Positions 36,371-44,601 of a stretch of DNA of 64,000 nucleotides are shown here, one piece after another. Every line of letters starts with the position of its first letter. The stretch's first letter is position 1. This DNA comes from G965215225 sp965215225 (GTDB taxonomy: Bacteria > Pseudomonadota > Gammaproteobacteria > CBDBNL01 > JAAOII01). The notes beneath the pieces are model-generated. The model was not told the DNA's origin. It worked only from the letters and a program-made list of their open reading frames with translations, and did not search any database. A program made the position numbers and the translations under genes. The stretch covers positions 1,488,001 through 1,552,000 of the forward strand of contig OZ244039.1 in assembly GCA_965215225.1 (NCBI GenBank), written 5' to 3'.

Positions 36371-38377
36371 TCAGTCGGTTGGCATATAGAGAGTGAGCTC
36401 ACGGCACTTGGCAAGTTGGTCGCGCAGGGCAGCTGCCTCTTCAAACCTTAGTTCCTGCGCTGCCAACCTCATCATCTTCTCAAGCCGCTTGATTTCCTTG
36501 ACAAGTTCTGGAATGGTCATGGAGCTAAAATCTGCCTCATAGTTGCTGCTCAGATCAACCTTAGCCTTCTTTTGGAGATAGACTGCCCCTTCCATAATAT
36601 CGGTCACTTCTTTGCGAATGGTTTGCGGCTGAAAACCATGGCGTTGATTGAATTTCTGCTGCCGCTCGCGGCGGCGATTGGTTTCATCAATCGCCCTCTT
36701 CATTGAACCAGTGATCTCATCTGCATAGAGTATTGCGCGCCCGTGAATATTGCGCGCCGCCCTGCCTATGGTCTGCACCAATGAGGTCTCAGAGCGGAGG
36801 AATCCTTCTTTATCCGCATCTAAGATGGCAATCAGACCCACTTCTGGCATATCCAATCCCTCCCTTAATAGATTAATACCCACCAAAACATCAAAGGTGC
36901 CAAGTCTAAGGTCGCGGATGATCTCCACCCTTTCAACCGTATCCACATCCGAGTGAAGATAGCGAACCTTCACGCCGTGTTCATAGAGATATTCGGTAAG
37001 GCTCTCAGCCAGCCTCTTGGTAAGGACTGTCACTAAAACCCTTTCTTGATTGTCAGCTGACTTTTGAATTTCAGTAAATAGGTCTTCGACCTGATTAGTA
37101 GCAGCCCGAACTTCCACCGCCGGATCCACTATGCCAGTGGGACGAACTAATTGTTCAACCACCTGACAAGAATGTTCGTCCTCATACTTGGCAGGTGTGG
37201 CTGAAACAAAAATAGTCTGCAGCCCCTGACCTTCCCACTCCTGAAATTTCAATGGGCGATTGTCCAACGCCGAAGGAAGCCGAAAGCCAAACTTCACCAG
37301 AGTCTCCTTACGGGATCTGTCGCCACGAAACATAGCGCCTATCTGAGGCACAGTAACATGGGATTCATCTACCACCAAAATAGCCTCCTTGGGAATATAG
37401 TCAAACAGGGTTGGCGGTGGTTCTCCTTGCCTACGACCAGCCAAATGGCGCGAGTAGTTTTCAATCCCGGTGCAATAACCTAGTTCCTCAATCATCTCCA
37501 TATCATAGTTGGTGCGCTGTTCCAACCGCTGAAACTCCACCAACTTATTCTCTTGCTTCAGCTTTGCCAGTTGATGACCCAGCTCAACGCGAATCTTCTT
37601 AAGTGCCTCTCTCATAGTCTCTCTTGGCGCCACATAATGAGAGGTGGGATAGACAGTATAGCGCGGAATTTCCCCTTCAATCTCACCAGTGAGAGGGTCA
37701 AAAAGGATGAGATTTTCTATCTTGTCATCAAACATCTCTATCCTTAAGGCAACCTTATCCGATTCGGCTGGATAGATATCGACGATATCACCGCGCACGC
37801 GAAAAGTGCCACGACTAAAATCTATATCATTGCGACTATACTGCATATCCGCTAATTTAGTAAACATAGTGCGCATATCCAATTCTGTCCCTCGCCTCAG
37901 ATGTAAGACCATCTTCAAATAAGAATCAGGGGCTCCCAGCCCATAGATGGAGGAGACAGTTGCTACTATGATGAAGTCTTTTCGTTCAAGCAAAGATTTA
38001 GTACAAGATAAGCGCATCTGCTCTATATGTTGGTTAATGGAAGAATCCTTTTCTATATAGGTATCCGAAGACGGCACATAGGCCTCTGGCTGATAATAAT
38101 CATAGTAGGAGACAAAATACTCTACCGCGTTATTAGGAAAGAATTCCTTGAACTCGCCATATAGCTGAGCGGCCAGAGTCTTATTATGAGCCATCACAAT
38201 CGCTGGTCGCTGGGTATTCTCAATCACCTGAGCCACTGTATAGGTCTTGCCCGACCCAGTAACACCCAAAAGAGTCTGGTGAGACATATTCTCTTTTAAT
38301 CCCTTAACCAACTTCTTTATCGCAGCCGGCTGGTCGCCAGCTGGCTGAAAGGAAGATTCAACCACAAATTGTCCCAT
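36371..38377 (-). CDS. uvrB: UvrABC system protein B
   Basis: 668 residues, normal length. DNA-damage-verifying helicase of nucleotide excision repair. Walker A GVTGSGKT (about 39-46), the beta-hairpin region YYDYYQPEAYVPSSDTYIEK, helicase motif VDESHVTVPQIG, QTIGRAARN and the C-terminal UVR motif (about 630-665) that contacts UvrC are all intact. It starts 14 bp after the fadE-like stop. Confidence 0.98.
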   Translation of the reverse strand: MGQFVVESSFQPAGDQPAAIKKLVKGLKENMSHQTLLGVTGSGKTYTVAQVIENTQRPAIVMAHNKTLAAQLYGEFKEFFPNNAVEYFVSYYDYYQPEAYVPSSDTYIEKDSSINQHIEQMRLSCTKSLLERKDFIIVATVSSIYGLGAPDSYLKMVLHLRRGTELDMRTMFTKLADMQYSRNDIDFSRGTFRVRGDIVDIYPAESDKVALRIEMFDDKIENLILFDPLTGEIEGEIPRYTVYPTSHYVAPRETMREALKKIRVELGHQLAKLKQENKLVEFQRLEQRTNYDMEMIEELGYCTGIENYSRHLAGRRQGEPPPTLFDYIPKEAILVVDESHVTVPQIGAMFRGDRSRKETLVKFGFRLPSALDNRPLKFQEWEGQGLQTIFVSATPAKYEDEHSCQVVEQLVRPTGIVDPAVEVRAATNQVEDLFTEIQKSADNQERVLVTVLTKRLAESLTEYLYEHGVKVRYLHSDVDTVERVEIIRDLRLGTFDVLVGINLLREGLDMPEVGLIAILDADKEGFLRSETSLVQTIGRAARNIHGRAILYADEITGSMKRAIDETNRRRERQQKFNQRHGFQPQTIRKEVTDIMEGAVYLQKKAKVDLSSNYEADFSSMTIPELVKEIKRLEKMMRLAAQELRFEEAAALRDQLAKCRELTLYMPTD

Positions 38378-38391
38378 CAGAATCCTATGCC

Positions 38392-40494
38392 CTAACCGAT
38401 GAAAGCCTTGGCCCTTGTGTAGAAGTCTTGCATACTATTCATATCACTCTCACTGATATGTTTCTGGTCGTAAAGATCCCTATACCAACTTAGCTCATCT
38501 AGTTCCCAAGGACGATGAAGGTTCTTTTCCTTTAAGTCGGCATAAATAGTGCGAACCACCCAAGCCAGTTTCAGCAGTTCCTCTGCCTGTTTATTAGCGT
38601 CCCCCTGGCTGTCAAGATCACGAAACCTATCTTCTCTCTCTTGTGATGGCACCATAAGAGCTTCCGCTAAGATAGCATCTTCGGCCGAGGTCCTTCTAGT
38701 ATAGTTTTTCCCCAATGGAAAGATAGTCCATTTCAACAAGAAGCGAACAACCGGAGGAAGCTCTGCCAATAGATTTATTATCTCCTCTTGAGCCATTGAG
38801 ATAGAGTCCTTCCACTCTTCCTTTGCCTTTTGATTTATCGCAATAACCGCGTAAATAGCTTGCCAAGCCTTACCAGATAGAGAAGAATAAGCCCTAAAGC
38901 CAATTCTATGAATTAAAACCGCATCCATCACCAAACCAAACGCAAGCACTAGATGAATTTGTTTCCTATGAAGATTGGAAGGAGAAATTAATGAGCCTAT
39001 GCCATATAAGAAACAGCGGAACAGACTACGACAACAATGAGCACCAATCTTCATAAACAATTTGTCTAGCTCTTCTGGTTCTCCAGTTAAATTGTTGCGT
39101 ATCTCTTGCCAGTATTCATGTAGTTGGACTGCTGAGCCTAATTTCATTGAGGAAGGACGGGCTGGTGCGATAGTTAGGAGTCTGCTGCCTAATCGGGGCT
39201 GACTAGAGCTTAGCCCTATGCCAAACATAGAAGCTCTAGCTACAATTTGGTTGATGCTGCCCTGCAAATCCTGTTCAGTGATCCTTTCCCCCTGATGAAC
39301 CAGCTGTAAGCCCAGCTCCCTAAGCTCAGCCAATGAAGCCAATTCATTACTTAAGCCTGCTAAGGCAGCTAAATCCACCTCTTCTCCTAAGGATCTCAAG
39401 CTGGCTGCTCCTGCGCTAGCTTGATAGCTGAGGTTAAGTAAGCCAGCATAGCTCAACACTAATGAATAGACTGATCTCTCGCTCCTTATGAACGGAATCA
39501 CCGCCTCATTCTTCATTGCTACAATTTGATTGAGAGGGACAAATATTTTTTCTCCACTAGGCTTTCGTGACTTAATCCACTCCCTGAGAAGTTCTGATGG
39601 CAACAACAGGCAGATATGGGTTTGGTCATTAGCTTCCAACAAGCCGTTGGTATTATAGAAAGGAATCACCAGCTCTATCACAGAAACGAAGTCGGGTAGA
39701 TAAAAAAGGTTGTCTTCCCAATGAAGATCAATACCCGGCTGCTCCTTATTACGATAGAGTCCTTCAGCTATCACCCCATAGACGCCACTAACCTCCTGTT
39801 CGCTGAGGCTATAAATAAAAGACTGCTTCATCAATGACTTACGCTTCTGAGATCCAGTGCCATATCTTTCCAGTGTTAGCCCGCCATTTAATCTCATAAT
39901 CAGTTGCGCCAACCGTTCATCGCAACTTGCCAAACGAGTTAATATAGAAGCAACCGCAGCGCGAGAAAAATTTCGCCCACCAGCCGCCTTACTCAACCGC
40001 AACCTATTAAACCCCTGAGCTGAGATAAAAGCTAGCAGCTGAGAAGTGATCTCTCCCTTAGGATCCTTAGCCAATATTCTCCGCCACCTTTGACATAGTT
40101 GGACAGTTTCCTTAGCCAAGAACTTCTCTTCATCTCCATTAAGAGTAATCGTTCTCTCTATCTCAGGCATGCGTCCCATCATCAGATCTCTCTGCCAGCT
40201 GGGAGGCGAGGCTTTTTCCTCTTTCAACTGAGAAAGCGCCCGTTGAATTCTCTCCAGCCAAGGAACCACTAGATACCTTAGCCTTAATGAAGTCATGCCA
40301 AATAAAAGCGCCACCAAGAAGAAAGGAAGAAAAATTAGCACAGCCCACCAAATATTCGCCCCAGCTGCCAATAGAGAAAGTCCCAAGCCTAAACCAAGGA
40401 GAAGCTGCCAACACCAAACTGGCAATAGATATTTCTCTGCTACCAGGCCTAGCAAAGTAATAAATACAAGAACGGATAATAGAAAGACTAGCAT
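38392..40494 (-). CDS. FadE-like acyl-CoA dehydrogenase, strongly diverged
   Basis: 700 residues, shorter than E. coli FadE (about 814). Two to three N-terminal membrane helices (1-65), then a dehydrogenase-like body and a C-terminal region with KWTIFPLGKNYTRRTS and TPSQERxxRF-like VPSQEREDRF, as in FadE. FadE begins beta-oxidation of fatty acids. Core motifs are eroded: the EAGSDAG-type flavin/substrate loop reads EVSGVYGV and the catalytic Glu region cannot be placed with confidence. It may be a decaying or repurposed member. No frameshift or stop is seen. The start codon lies 4 bp after a duplicated folC tail. Confidence 0.65.
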   Translation of the reverse strand: MLVFLLSVLVFITLLGLVAEKYLLPVWCWQLLLGLGLGLSLLAAGANIWWAVLIFLPFFLVALLFGMTSLRLRYLVVPWLERIQRALSQLKEEKASPPSWQRDLMMGRMPEIERTITLNGDEEKFLAKETVQLCQRWRRILAKDPKGEITSQLLAFISAQGFNRLRLSKAAGGRNFSRAAVASILTRLASCDERLAQLIMRLNGGLTLERYGTGSQKRKSLMKQSFIYSLSEQEVSGVYGVIAEGLYRNKEQPGIDLHWEDNLFYLPDFVSVIELVIPFYNTNGLLEANDQTHICLLLPSELLREWIKSRKPSGEKIFVPLNQIVAMKNEAVIPFIRSERSVYSLVLSYAGLLNLSYQASAGAASLRSLGEEVDLAALAGLSNELASLAELRELGLQLVHQGERITEQDLQGSINQIVARASMFGIGLSSSQPRLGSRLLTIAPARPSSMKLGSAVQLHEYWQEIRNNLTGEPEELDKLFMKIGAHCCRSLFRCFLYGIGSLISPSNLHRKQIHLVLAFGLVMDAVLIHRIGFRAYSSLSGKAWQAIYAVIAINQKAKEEWKDSISMAQEEIINLLAELPPVVRFLLKWTIFPLGKNYTRRTSAEDAILAEALMVPSQEREDRFRDLDSQGDANKQAEELLKLAWVVRTIYADLKEKNLHRPWELDELSWYRDLYDQKHISESDMNSMQDFYTRAKAFIG

Positions 40495-40498
40495 GGCA

Positions 40499-40615
40499 TC
40501 AATTATAAGCAGTGGCCAATTTGTCAGGTTTCTTTAACTTCTTTGGCTTCCTTAGCTCCCTAAGCGCGTCTAATGCTTCATCAACTAAATAAAATGAGCC
40601 ACAAAAAACGAGGCA
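40499..40615 (-). pseudogene. Duplicated 3' end of folC
   Basis: Encodes LVFCGSFYLVDEALDALREL and onward to KPDKLATAYN and a stop. It matches the last 39-40 codons of the intact folC ending at 41610, with roughly 84% DNA identity by eye. An open frame begins further upstream (40723), but that part is unrelated to folC. Two unrecognised genes lie between the copies. This is probably the original folC end next to fadE, left behind when DNA entered folC, or a plain tandem duplicate. Confidence 0.85.
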
Positions 40616-40751
40616 ACTTTGAGTTTTTTTCATCTCTTGTATCCCTTGTCCAGTATAGGAATTCTGGGGGATTTTGATGAGATGAACTGCTCTTTTGATG
40701 TTGAAATTAAGCAAATGAAGCAATTTAAGCGAGTTTTGTCGGACTAGTGAG

Positions 40752-41150
40752 CTAAATAGTGCTGCCTTCTAATGACTTTAATCTAAGTGATGGGTCAAAA
40801 GAAAATTCATCAACAAAGACAGCATATGCCTTAAAACCCGGCGTATTCTCATTTTCATTGGCTAGATAATAGAGCAATGCCTTTTCACATTTCTTCCTAA
40901 ACTTAGGCTGGTTTTCTATGACTTGATATTCCATATCAGGCAGTTCCAAAAAAGAAATTTTGGTTGAGCGTCGCGACTGGAAACTCTCATCCAATTCTTC
41001 ATTAAAATAGCGAATAAAAACAGGAGTTTCATTTTCTATATCCAACTCAGTATCTGGTCTATTCCAAATGAACGCTTGGCAATGATAGTCATAACACATC
41101 GCAGCATAGACATCTTTTGTTTTGGTGGAATAAAAAAGATTTAATATCAT
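40752..41150 (-). CDS. Unrecognised small protein, second gene of folC-tail island
   Basis: 132 residues, AT-rich, starting MILNLFYSTKTKDVYAAM. No signal peptide or membrane helix. It has alternating beta-type segments (DVYAAMCYDYHCQAFIW; FKAYAVFVDEFSF) and a central basic helix (PKFRKKCEKALLYYL). It follows its neighbour by 2 bp and shares the same N-terminal layout (MIL, a YA core, then Q-x-FI), so the two may be distant paralogs. Function unknown; a partner pair such as effector and immunity or antitoxin is possible but unsupported. Confidence 0.6.
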   Translation of the reverse strand: MILNLFYSTKTKDVYAAMCYDYHCQAFIWNRPDTELDIENETPVFIRYFNEELDESFQSRRSTKISFLELPDMEYQVIENQPKFRKKCEKALLYYLANENENTPGFKAYAVFVDEFSFDPSLRLKSLEGSTI

Positions 41151-41152
41151 AA

Positions 41153-41581
41153 CTACGCTTTCTTCTTTGGTTTATAAACAGGCAACGAATCTAAAATATC
41201 TTGTAAATCTATACTTCTTTGGTTAATGAACCTATTACCAGTAAATATTCTTCTACTTTCTCTTCCTCCCCCTTCTTCTTCCAAAGAATATAGTATGATT
41301 TGTTTGCAACCTTTCAATATTGCTAAATCTTTTTTGTTATCAACTGACAACCTTCTAAAATCTGAATTAGCAACCTTAGTGATAAAACTACCCAAATAAC
41401 CATCCATCCTCCTAACTCCTATTTTGTCTTGCTCGTCTATTTTTTTCACATCCTTTTTCGAAGCAATAACATATTTTTCATCTTCACTATCAATGATGAA
41501 AACTTGGCGCCAGTCATCCCCAGCTACAAAAGCATATATCCTTTTGTAGTCGTTATGGTCTATATAGGCTGTTAATATCAT
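41153..41581 (-). CDS. Unrecognised small protein, first gene of folC-tail island
   Basis: 142 residues, AT-rich and charged, starting MILTAYIDHNDYKRIYAFVAG, then WRQVFIIDSEDEKYVIASKK, suggesting a small beta-rich fold. No membrane segment, no known motif. It starts 28 bp after the folC stop and is followed after 2 bp by its possible paralog. Base composition differs from folC and fadE, suggesting transfer together with its neighbour. Confidence 0.6.
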   Translation of the reverse strand: MILTAYIDHNDYKRIYAFVAGDDWRQVFIIDSEDEKYVIASKKDVKKIDEQDKIGVRRMDGYLGSFITKVANSDFRRLSVDNKKDLAILKGCKQIILYSLEEEGGGRESRRIFTGNRFINQRSIDLQDILDSLPVYKPKKKA

Positions 41582-41609
41582 CTTCTTATTGGTATCATAT
41601 CACAGAGGT

Positions 41610-42962
41610 TCAGTTATAAGCAGTGGCTAATTTGTCAGGATGCTTTAGCTTCTTTGGCTTCCTCAGCTCCCTAAGCGCACCTAATGCCTCACCGACCAAA
41701 TAGAAAGAGCCACAAAAGACGACCAACTTGGCTTCTGATTGGGTTTGTAGCCAAGCCAACAGGGACAAGGCAGAAGAGTGTTGCTGAACCGAGATCCCTC
41801 TAGTTGCCAGATTTTCCACTAGGCTATCAACTGTGAAGGCTCGCTCAACCGATAAAGGAAAGGCGTGCCATTTACGACTAATAGCAACTAAGGGGGCGAC
41901 AAATCCCTCCCAATCCTTGTTCTTCATCAACCCCACTACTATTTCTATAGGCTGCTTCTCATCTTGCAGTCTCTTAGCCAATAGAGAAGCCGCTGCTGGA
42001 TTGTGAGCTACATCAAATAGGAGACTAGTATTGCCCAGCTCTTCCTTCTGCCATCTACCTACCAGATAGAATTCTTGCCAACGATTCGCTGCTAATCTCG
42101 CTATCTTAAGCTGCTGGCGAGAAGACGCCTGCCTGTTCCGATAGCATAGCAATGATTGCCAAGCAGTAGCAAGATTAGTTGCCAGCAAAGGATTCACCAG
42201 ACGAGTCGGCAAGCACTCGCGGCAGCCATCAAGATCAGCAAAGAAGATCTCTCCTTTTGTTACCAGTTCGTCTCCCTTTAATAGTCTATGGCTACTCCCA
42301 TAATCGCGGTTGATCTGTTTTAGCTCAGGCTTTTTTGCTTGGATGAGCTGATCAAAGTTTGCAGGTGGATTGGGATCGCCATATACCAAAGGGCAACTGG
42401 CTCGGACAATACCCAATTTCTCGTAAAGAATACTAGCTCGGCTATTACCCAATCTATCCATATGATCCAAGTCTATTGAAGTAATCACGGCACAATCACA
42501 ATCAATAATATTCACCGCATCCAGCCGTCCGCCCAAGCCCACTTCTAGTATCCAAATATCTAGCTGATGAGAAGCAAAAATGTAAAAACAAGCAAGGGTG
42601 CAGTATTCAAAATAAGTGAGCGGAATGGACTGCCTAGCCTTCTCCACCTCTTCTAGGGCAGCAGACCATTCCTGCTCGGAAGCCGCCACGCCATTAATAC
42701 AAACCCGCTCTTCAAAGAGGTCTAAATGAGGAGAGCTATATAGCCCAGTCTTCAATCCCATCGCCTGACTGGCAGAAGCCAAGAGCGCCCCACAGGTTCC
42801 CTTGCCATTAGTTCCCCCAATAGTATAGACAAAGGGAATAGTCCCCAAGCCCATATAGCGAAATACCCGAGTGACCCTAGCTAGGTCTAGTTCTATTTCA
42901 GCCAGCGAATGCTGACTGACTAGCCTTCTAACTAGACTTTGCGTTGCTGAAATCTGGGTCAA
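41610..42962 (-). CDS. folC: Bifunctional folylpolyglutamate synthase/dihydrofolate synthase
   Basis: 450 residues. Adds glutamate to dihydropteroate and folates. The P-loop GGTNGKGTCGALLAS, SSPHLDLFEERV, VGLGGRLDAVN and DLDHMDRLGNS motifs are intact, and the C-terminal Mur-ligase-type domain with FDVAHNPAAA is complete. Its last 40 codons occur again at 40499-40615. It follows accD by 28 bp, the accD-folC order known from gammaproteobacteria. Confidence 0.95.
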   Translation of the reverse strand: MTQISATQSLVRRLVSQHSLAEIELDLARVTRVFRYMGLGTIPFVYTIGGTNGKGTCGALLASASQAMGLKTGLYSSPHLDLFEERVCINGVAASEQEWSAALEEVEKARQSIPLTYFEYCTLACFYIFASHQLDIWILEVGLGGRLDAVNIIDCDCAVITSIDLDHMDRLGNSRASILYEKLGIVRASCPLVYGDPNPPANFDQLIQAKKPELKQINRDYGSSHRLLKGDELVTKGEIFFADLDGCRECLPTRLVNPLLATNLATAWQSLLCYRNRQASSRQQLKIARLAANRWQEFYLVGRWQKEELGNTSLLFDVAHNPAAASLLAKRLQDEKQPIEIVVGLMKNKDWEGFVAPLVAISRKWHAFPLSVERAFTVDSLVENLATRGISVQQHSSALSLLAWLQTQSEAKLVVFCGSFYLVGEALGALRELRKPKKLKHPDKLATAYN

Positions 42963-42968
42963 GCAATC

Positions 42969-43001
42969 TTAAGCAGCCCTCAAGCAGCCCTTAAGCAGCC
43001 T
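42969..43001. repeat. 11-bp triplicate across the accD stop codon
   Basis: TTAAGCAGCCC (42969-42979), TCAAGCAGCCC (42980-42990) and TTAAGCAGCCT (42991-43001) follow one another. The third contains the accD stop and last Ala codons. The two downstream copies are noncoding and bring extra in-frame-like ends. Confidence 0.85.
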
Positions 43002-43839
43002 TCAGCATACTAAGCAATGAAGCAATCCGCGCCCTTATCTCATGGCGATGAACTATCATATCCAATGCACCATGTTCGAGTAAGAATTCGCTGGTTTGAA
43101 ACCCCTCAGGCAAATCCTGTTTTACCGTTTGCTTTATCACCCGAGGCCCAGCAAATCCTATATGCGCTTGGGGTTCCGCTATGTTAATATCCCCTAGGAG
43201 CGCAAGACTAGCCGAAACACCCCCATAGGTAGGCTGAGTGAGAACAGAAATATAGGGCAATTTTTCTGTTCCCAGCCGAGCAATGGCGGCGCTGGTCTTA
43301 GCCATCTGAAAAAGAGAGATAAGCCCCTCTTGCATGCGCGCTCCCCCGCTGGCAGCAAAGCAAACATAGGGAATCTTCTTCTCAATCGCCCGTTCAACAC
43401 CAAGAACAAATTTCTCACCAACCACCGACCCCATCGACCCTCCCATAAAGGCAAACTCAAATGCCGCAGCTACCAACCCCTCCCCCTCCAAAGTCCCCTC
43501 CATCACAATCAGTGCATCCCGCTCCTTGACCTTCTTTTGCGCCTCGCTGAGCCGCTCCTTGTATCTCTTGATATCCTTGAATTTCAATGGGTCCGAGGGC
43601 TTAACATCCTTCCCAATCTCAGTAGAAGAATTGGAATCCAAGAATTTTGTTAGCCTTTCACGCGCCACAATTGGCAAATGAAAAGAGCACTTCATACAGA
43701 CGAAGAGGCTCTTCTGCAGCTCAGGGCGATAAAGCACCGAACCACAAGCAGTGCATCTATCCCACAAGCCCTCTGGCACCTCCTTCTTAGTCGGAGCTGT
43801 CCCAGAGATGCCGGAAACTATTCTATTTAACCAACTCAT
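42991..43839 (-). CDS. accD: Acetyl-CoA carboxylase carboxyltransferase subunit beta
   Basis: 282 residues. With AccA it transfers the carboxyl group from carboxybiotin to acetyl-CoA. The N-terminal zinc ribbon Cys29, Cys32, Cys48, Cys51 is present, followed by the crotonase-like carboxyltransferase domain (AASGGARMQEGLISLFQMAK, PTYGGVSASLALLGD, GFAGPRVIKQT). BirA in this window biotinylates the complex's carrier. Confidence 0.97.
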   Translation of the reverse strand: MSWLNRIVSGISGTAPTKKEVPEGLWDRCTACGSVLYRPELQKSLFVCMKCSFHLPIVARERLTKFLDSNSSTEIGKDVKPSDPLKFKDIKRYKERLSEAQKKVKERDALIVMEGTLEGEGLVAAAFEFAFMGGSMGSVVGEKFVLGVERAIEKKIPYVCFAASGGARMQEGLISLFQMAKTSAAIARLGTEKLPYISVLTQPTYGGVSASLALLGDINIAEPQAHIGFAGPRVIKQTVKQDLPEGFQTSEFLLEHGALDMIVHRHEIRARIASLLSMLKAA

Positions 43840-43911
43840 AGCCTAAGTATAGCATAATTCATCACAAATTATATTTCTATAAGGCTCCTATTATAGCAAA
43901 TTCATCAGCTA

Positions 43912-44490
43912 TCAAATATGTTCGAGGGTCTCGGCCAAAATCCCAATCATATCAGTTCGGTGAGATTGACTCAGCATCCCAAAGATTTTCACCACCTCCA
44001 TAATGATAGAAGCATTGCTTTGATTGAATCCAAAGTAAGCGCATTCATTAGGTTCTGCTTCTCTTCCGATTAAAGGCTCATTGGTTTCTTTCAATTCAGT
44101 AATCGGAAGGCAAAAATACAGCATCGGCTGAATGCCTATTGCTCTTTGTTTTTCTCGAATGGTAATCTCTACGATAATATCATATTGGTTGAATTTGTAA
44201 ATAAGCTGGGGATACTTGATGGTGAGCTTATGGAAACGCATTTGGTTGATATCTTCTAGCTGCGGATGAGTTCGGCTAATCTGGCAATGTTCGTGTTTGT
44301 CTAACAAATCTTGTTCGCTCAAATTCTCAATAAAATTGCGCAGGTTCGATAATTCTAGCTTGCTGAATATATGCCACTTGGAAAAATAATAAAGATACTC
44401 TGATAGTTCGTAGAAGCTCTTCTCTTTGCCCTTTGCTCCTTGAAATACAATATGCTGAAGTGTGCTGTGGTCAAAGTCTCGGCTGGCCAT
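43912..44490 (-). CDS. Unknown protein beside a DNA methylase (candidate restriction endonuclease)
   Basis: 192 residues from ATG 44490 (a TTG two codons earlier is possible). No signal or membrane segment. The sequence has an alpha-rich first half (FYELSEYLYYFSKW; LSNLRNFIENLSEQDLL) and a beta-rich part (YDIIVEITIREKQRAIGIQPMLYF would suit a nuclease core, with D, E and K in order), but I cannot fix a catalytic motif. It lies 111 bp downstream of a DNA methylase gene on the same strand, the usual place for a type II endonuclease. That is the only basis for the suggestion. Confidence 0.55.
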   Translation of the reverse strand: MASRDFDHSTLQHIVFQGAKGKEKSFYELSEYLYYFSKWHIFSKLELSNLRNFIENLSEQDLLDKHEHCQISRTHPQLEDINQMRFHKLTIKYPQLIYKFNQYDIIVEITIREKQRAIGIQPMLYFCLPITELKETNEPLIGREAEPNECAYFGFNQSNASIIMEVVKIFGMLSQSHRTDMIGILAETLEHI

Positions 44491-44601
44491 AATCAAACAT
44501 CGAATCCCGCTGCTTCACTCGAACCTTGCTGGTGGGCAGGGTCAGGGGGAGTGAAACATTAATGGTTTTCATCAATGGTTTCGTTAGACTTATCAAAATT
44601 T

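Noticed and set aside
36367..36444. Longer start for hemC
   Set aside because: The extension is out of frame over uvrB coding sequence, and the conserved HemC start is at 36366.
40616..40723. A separate small gene of 74 codons ending at 40499
   Set aside because: Its second half is a duplicated folC end and its first half has no support; treated as a folC-tail remnant.
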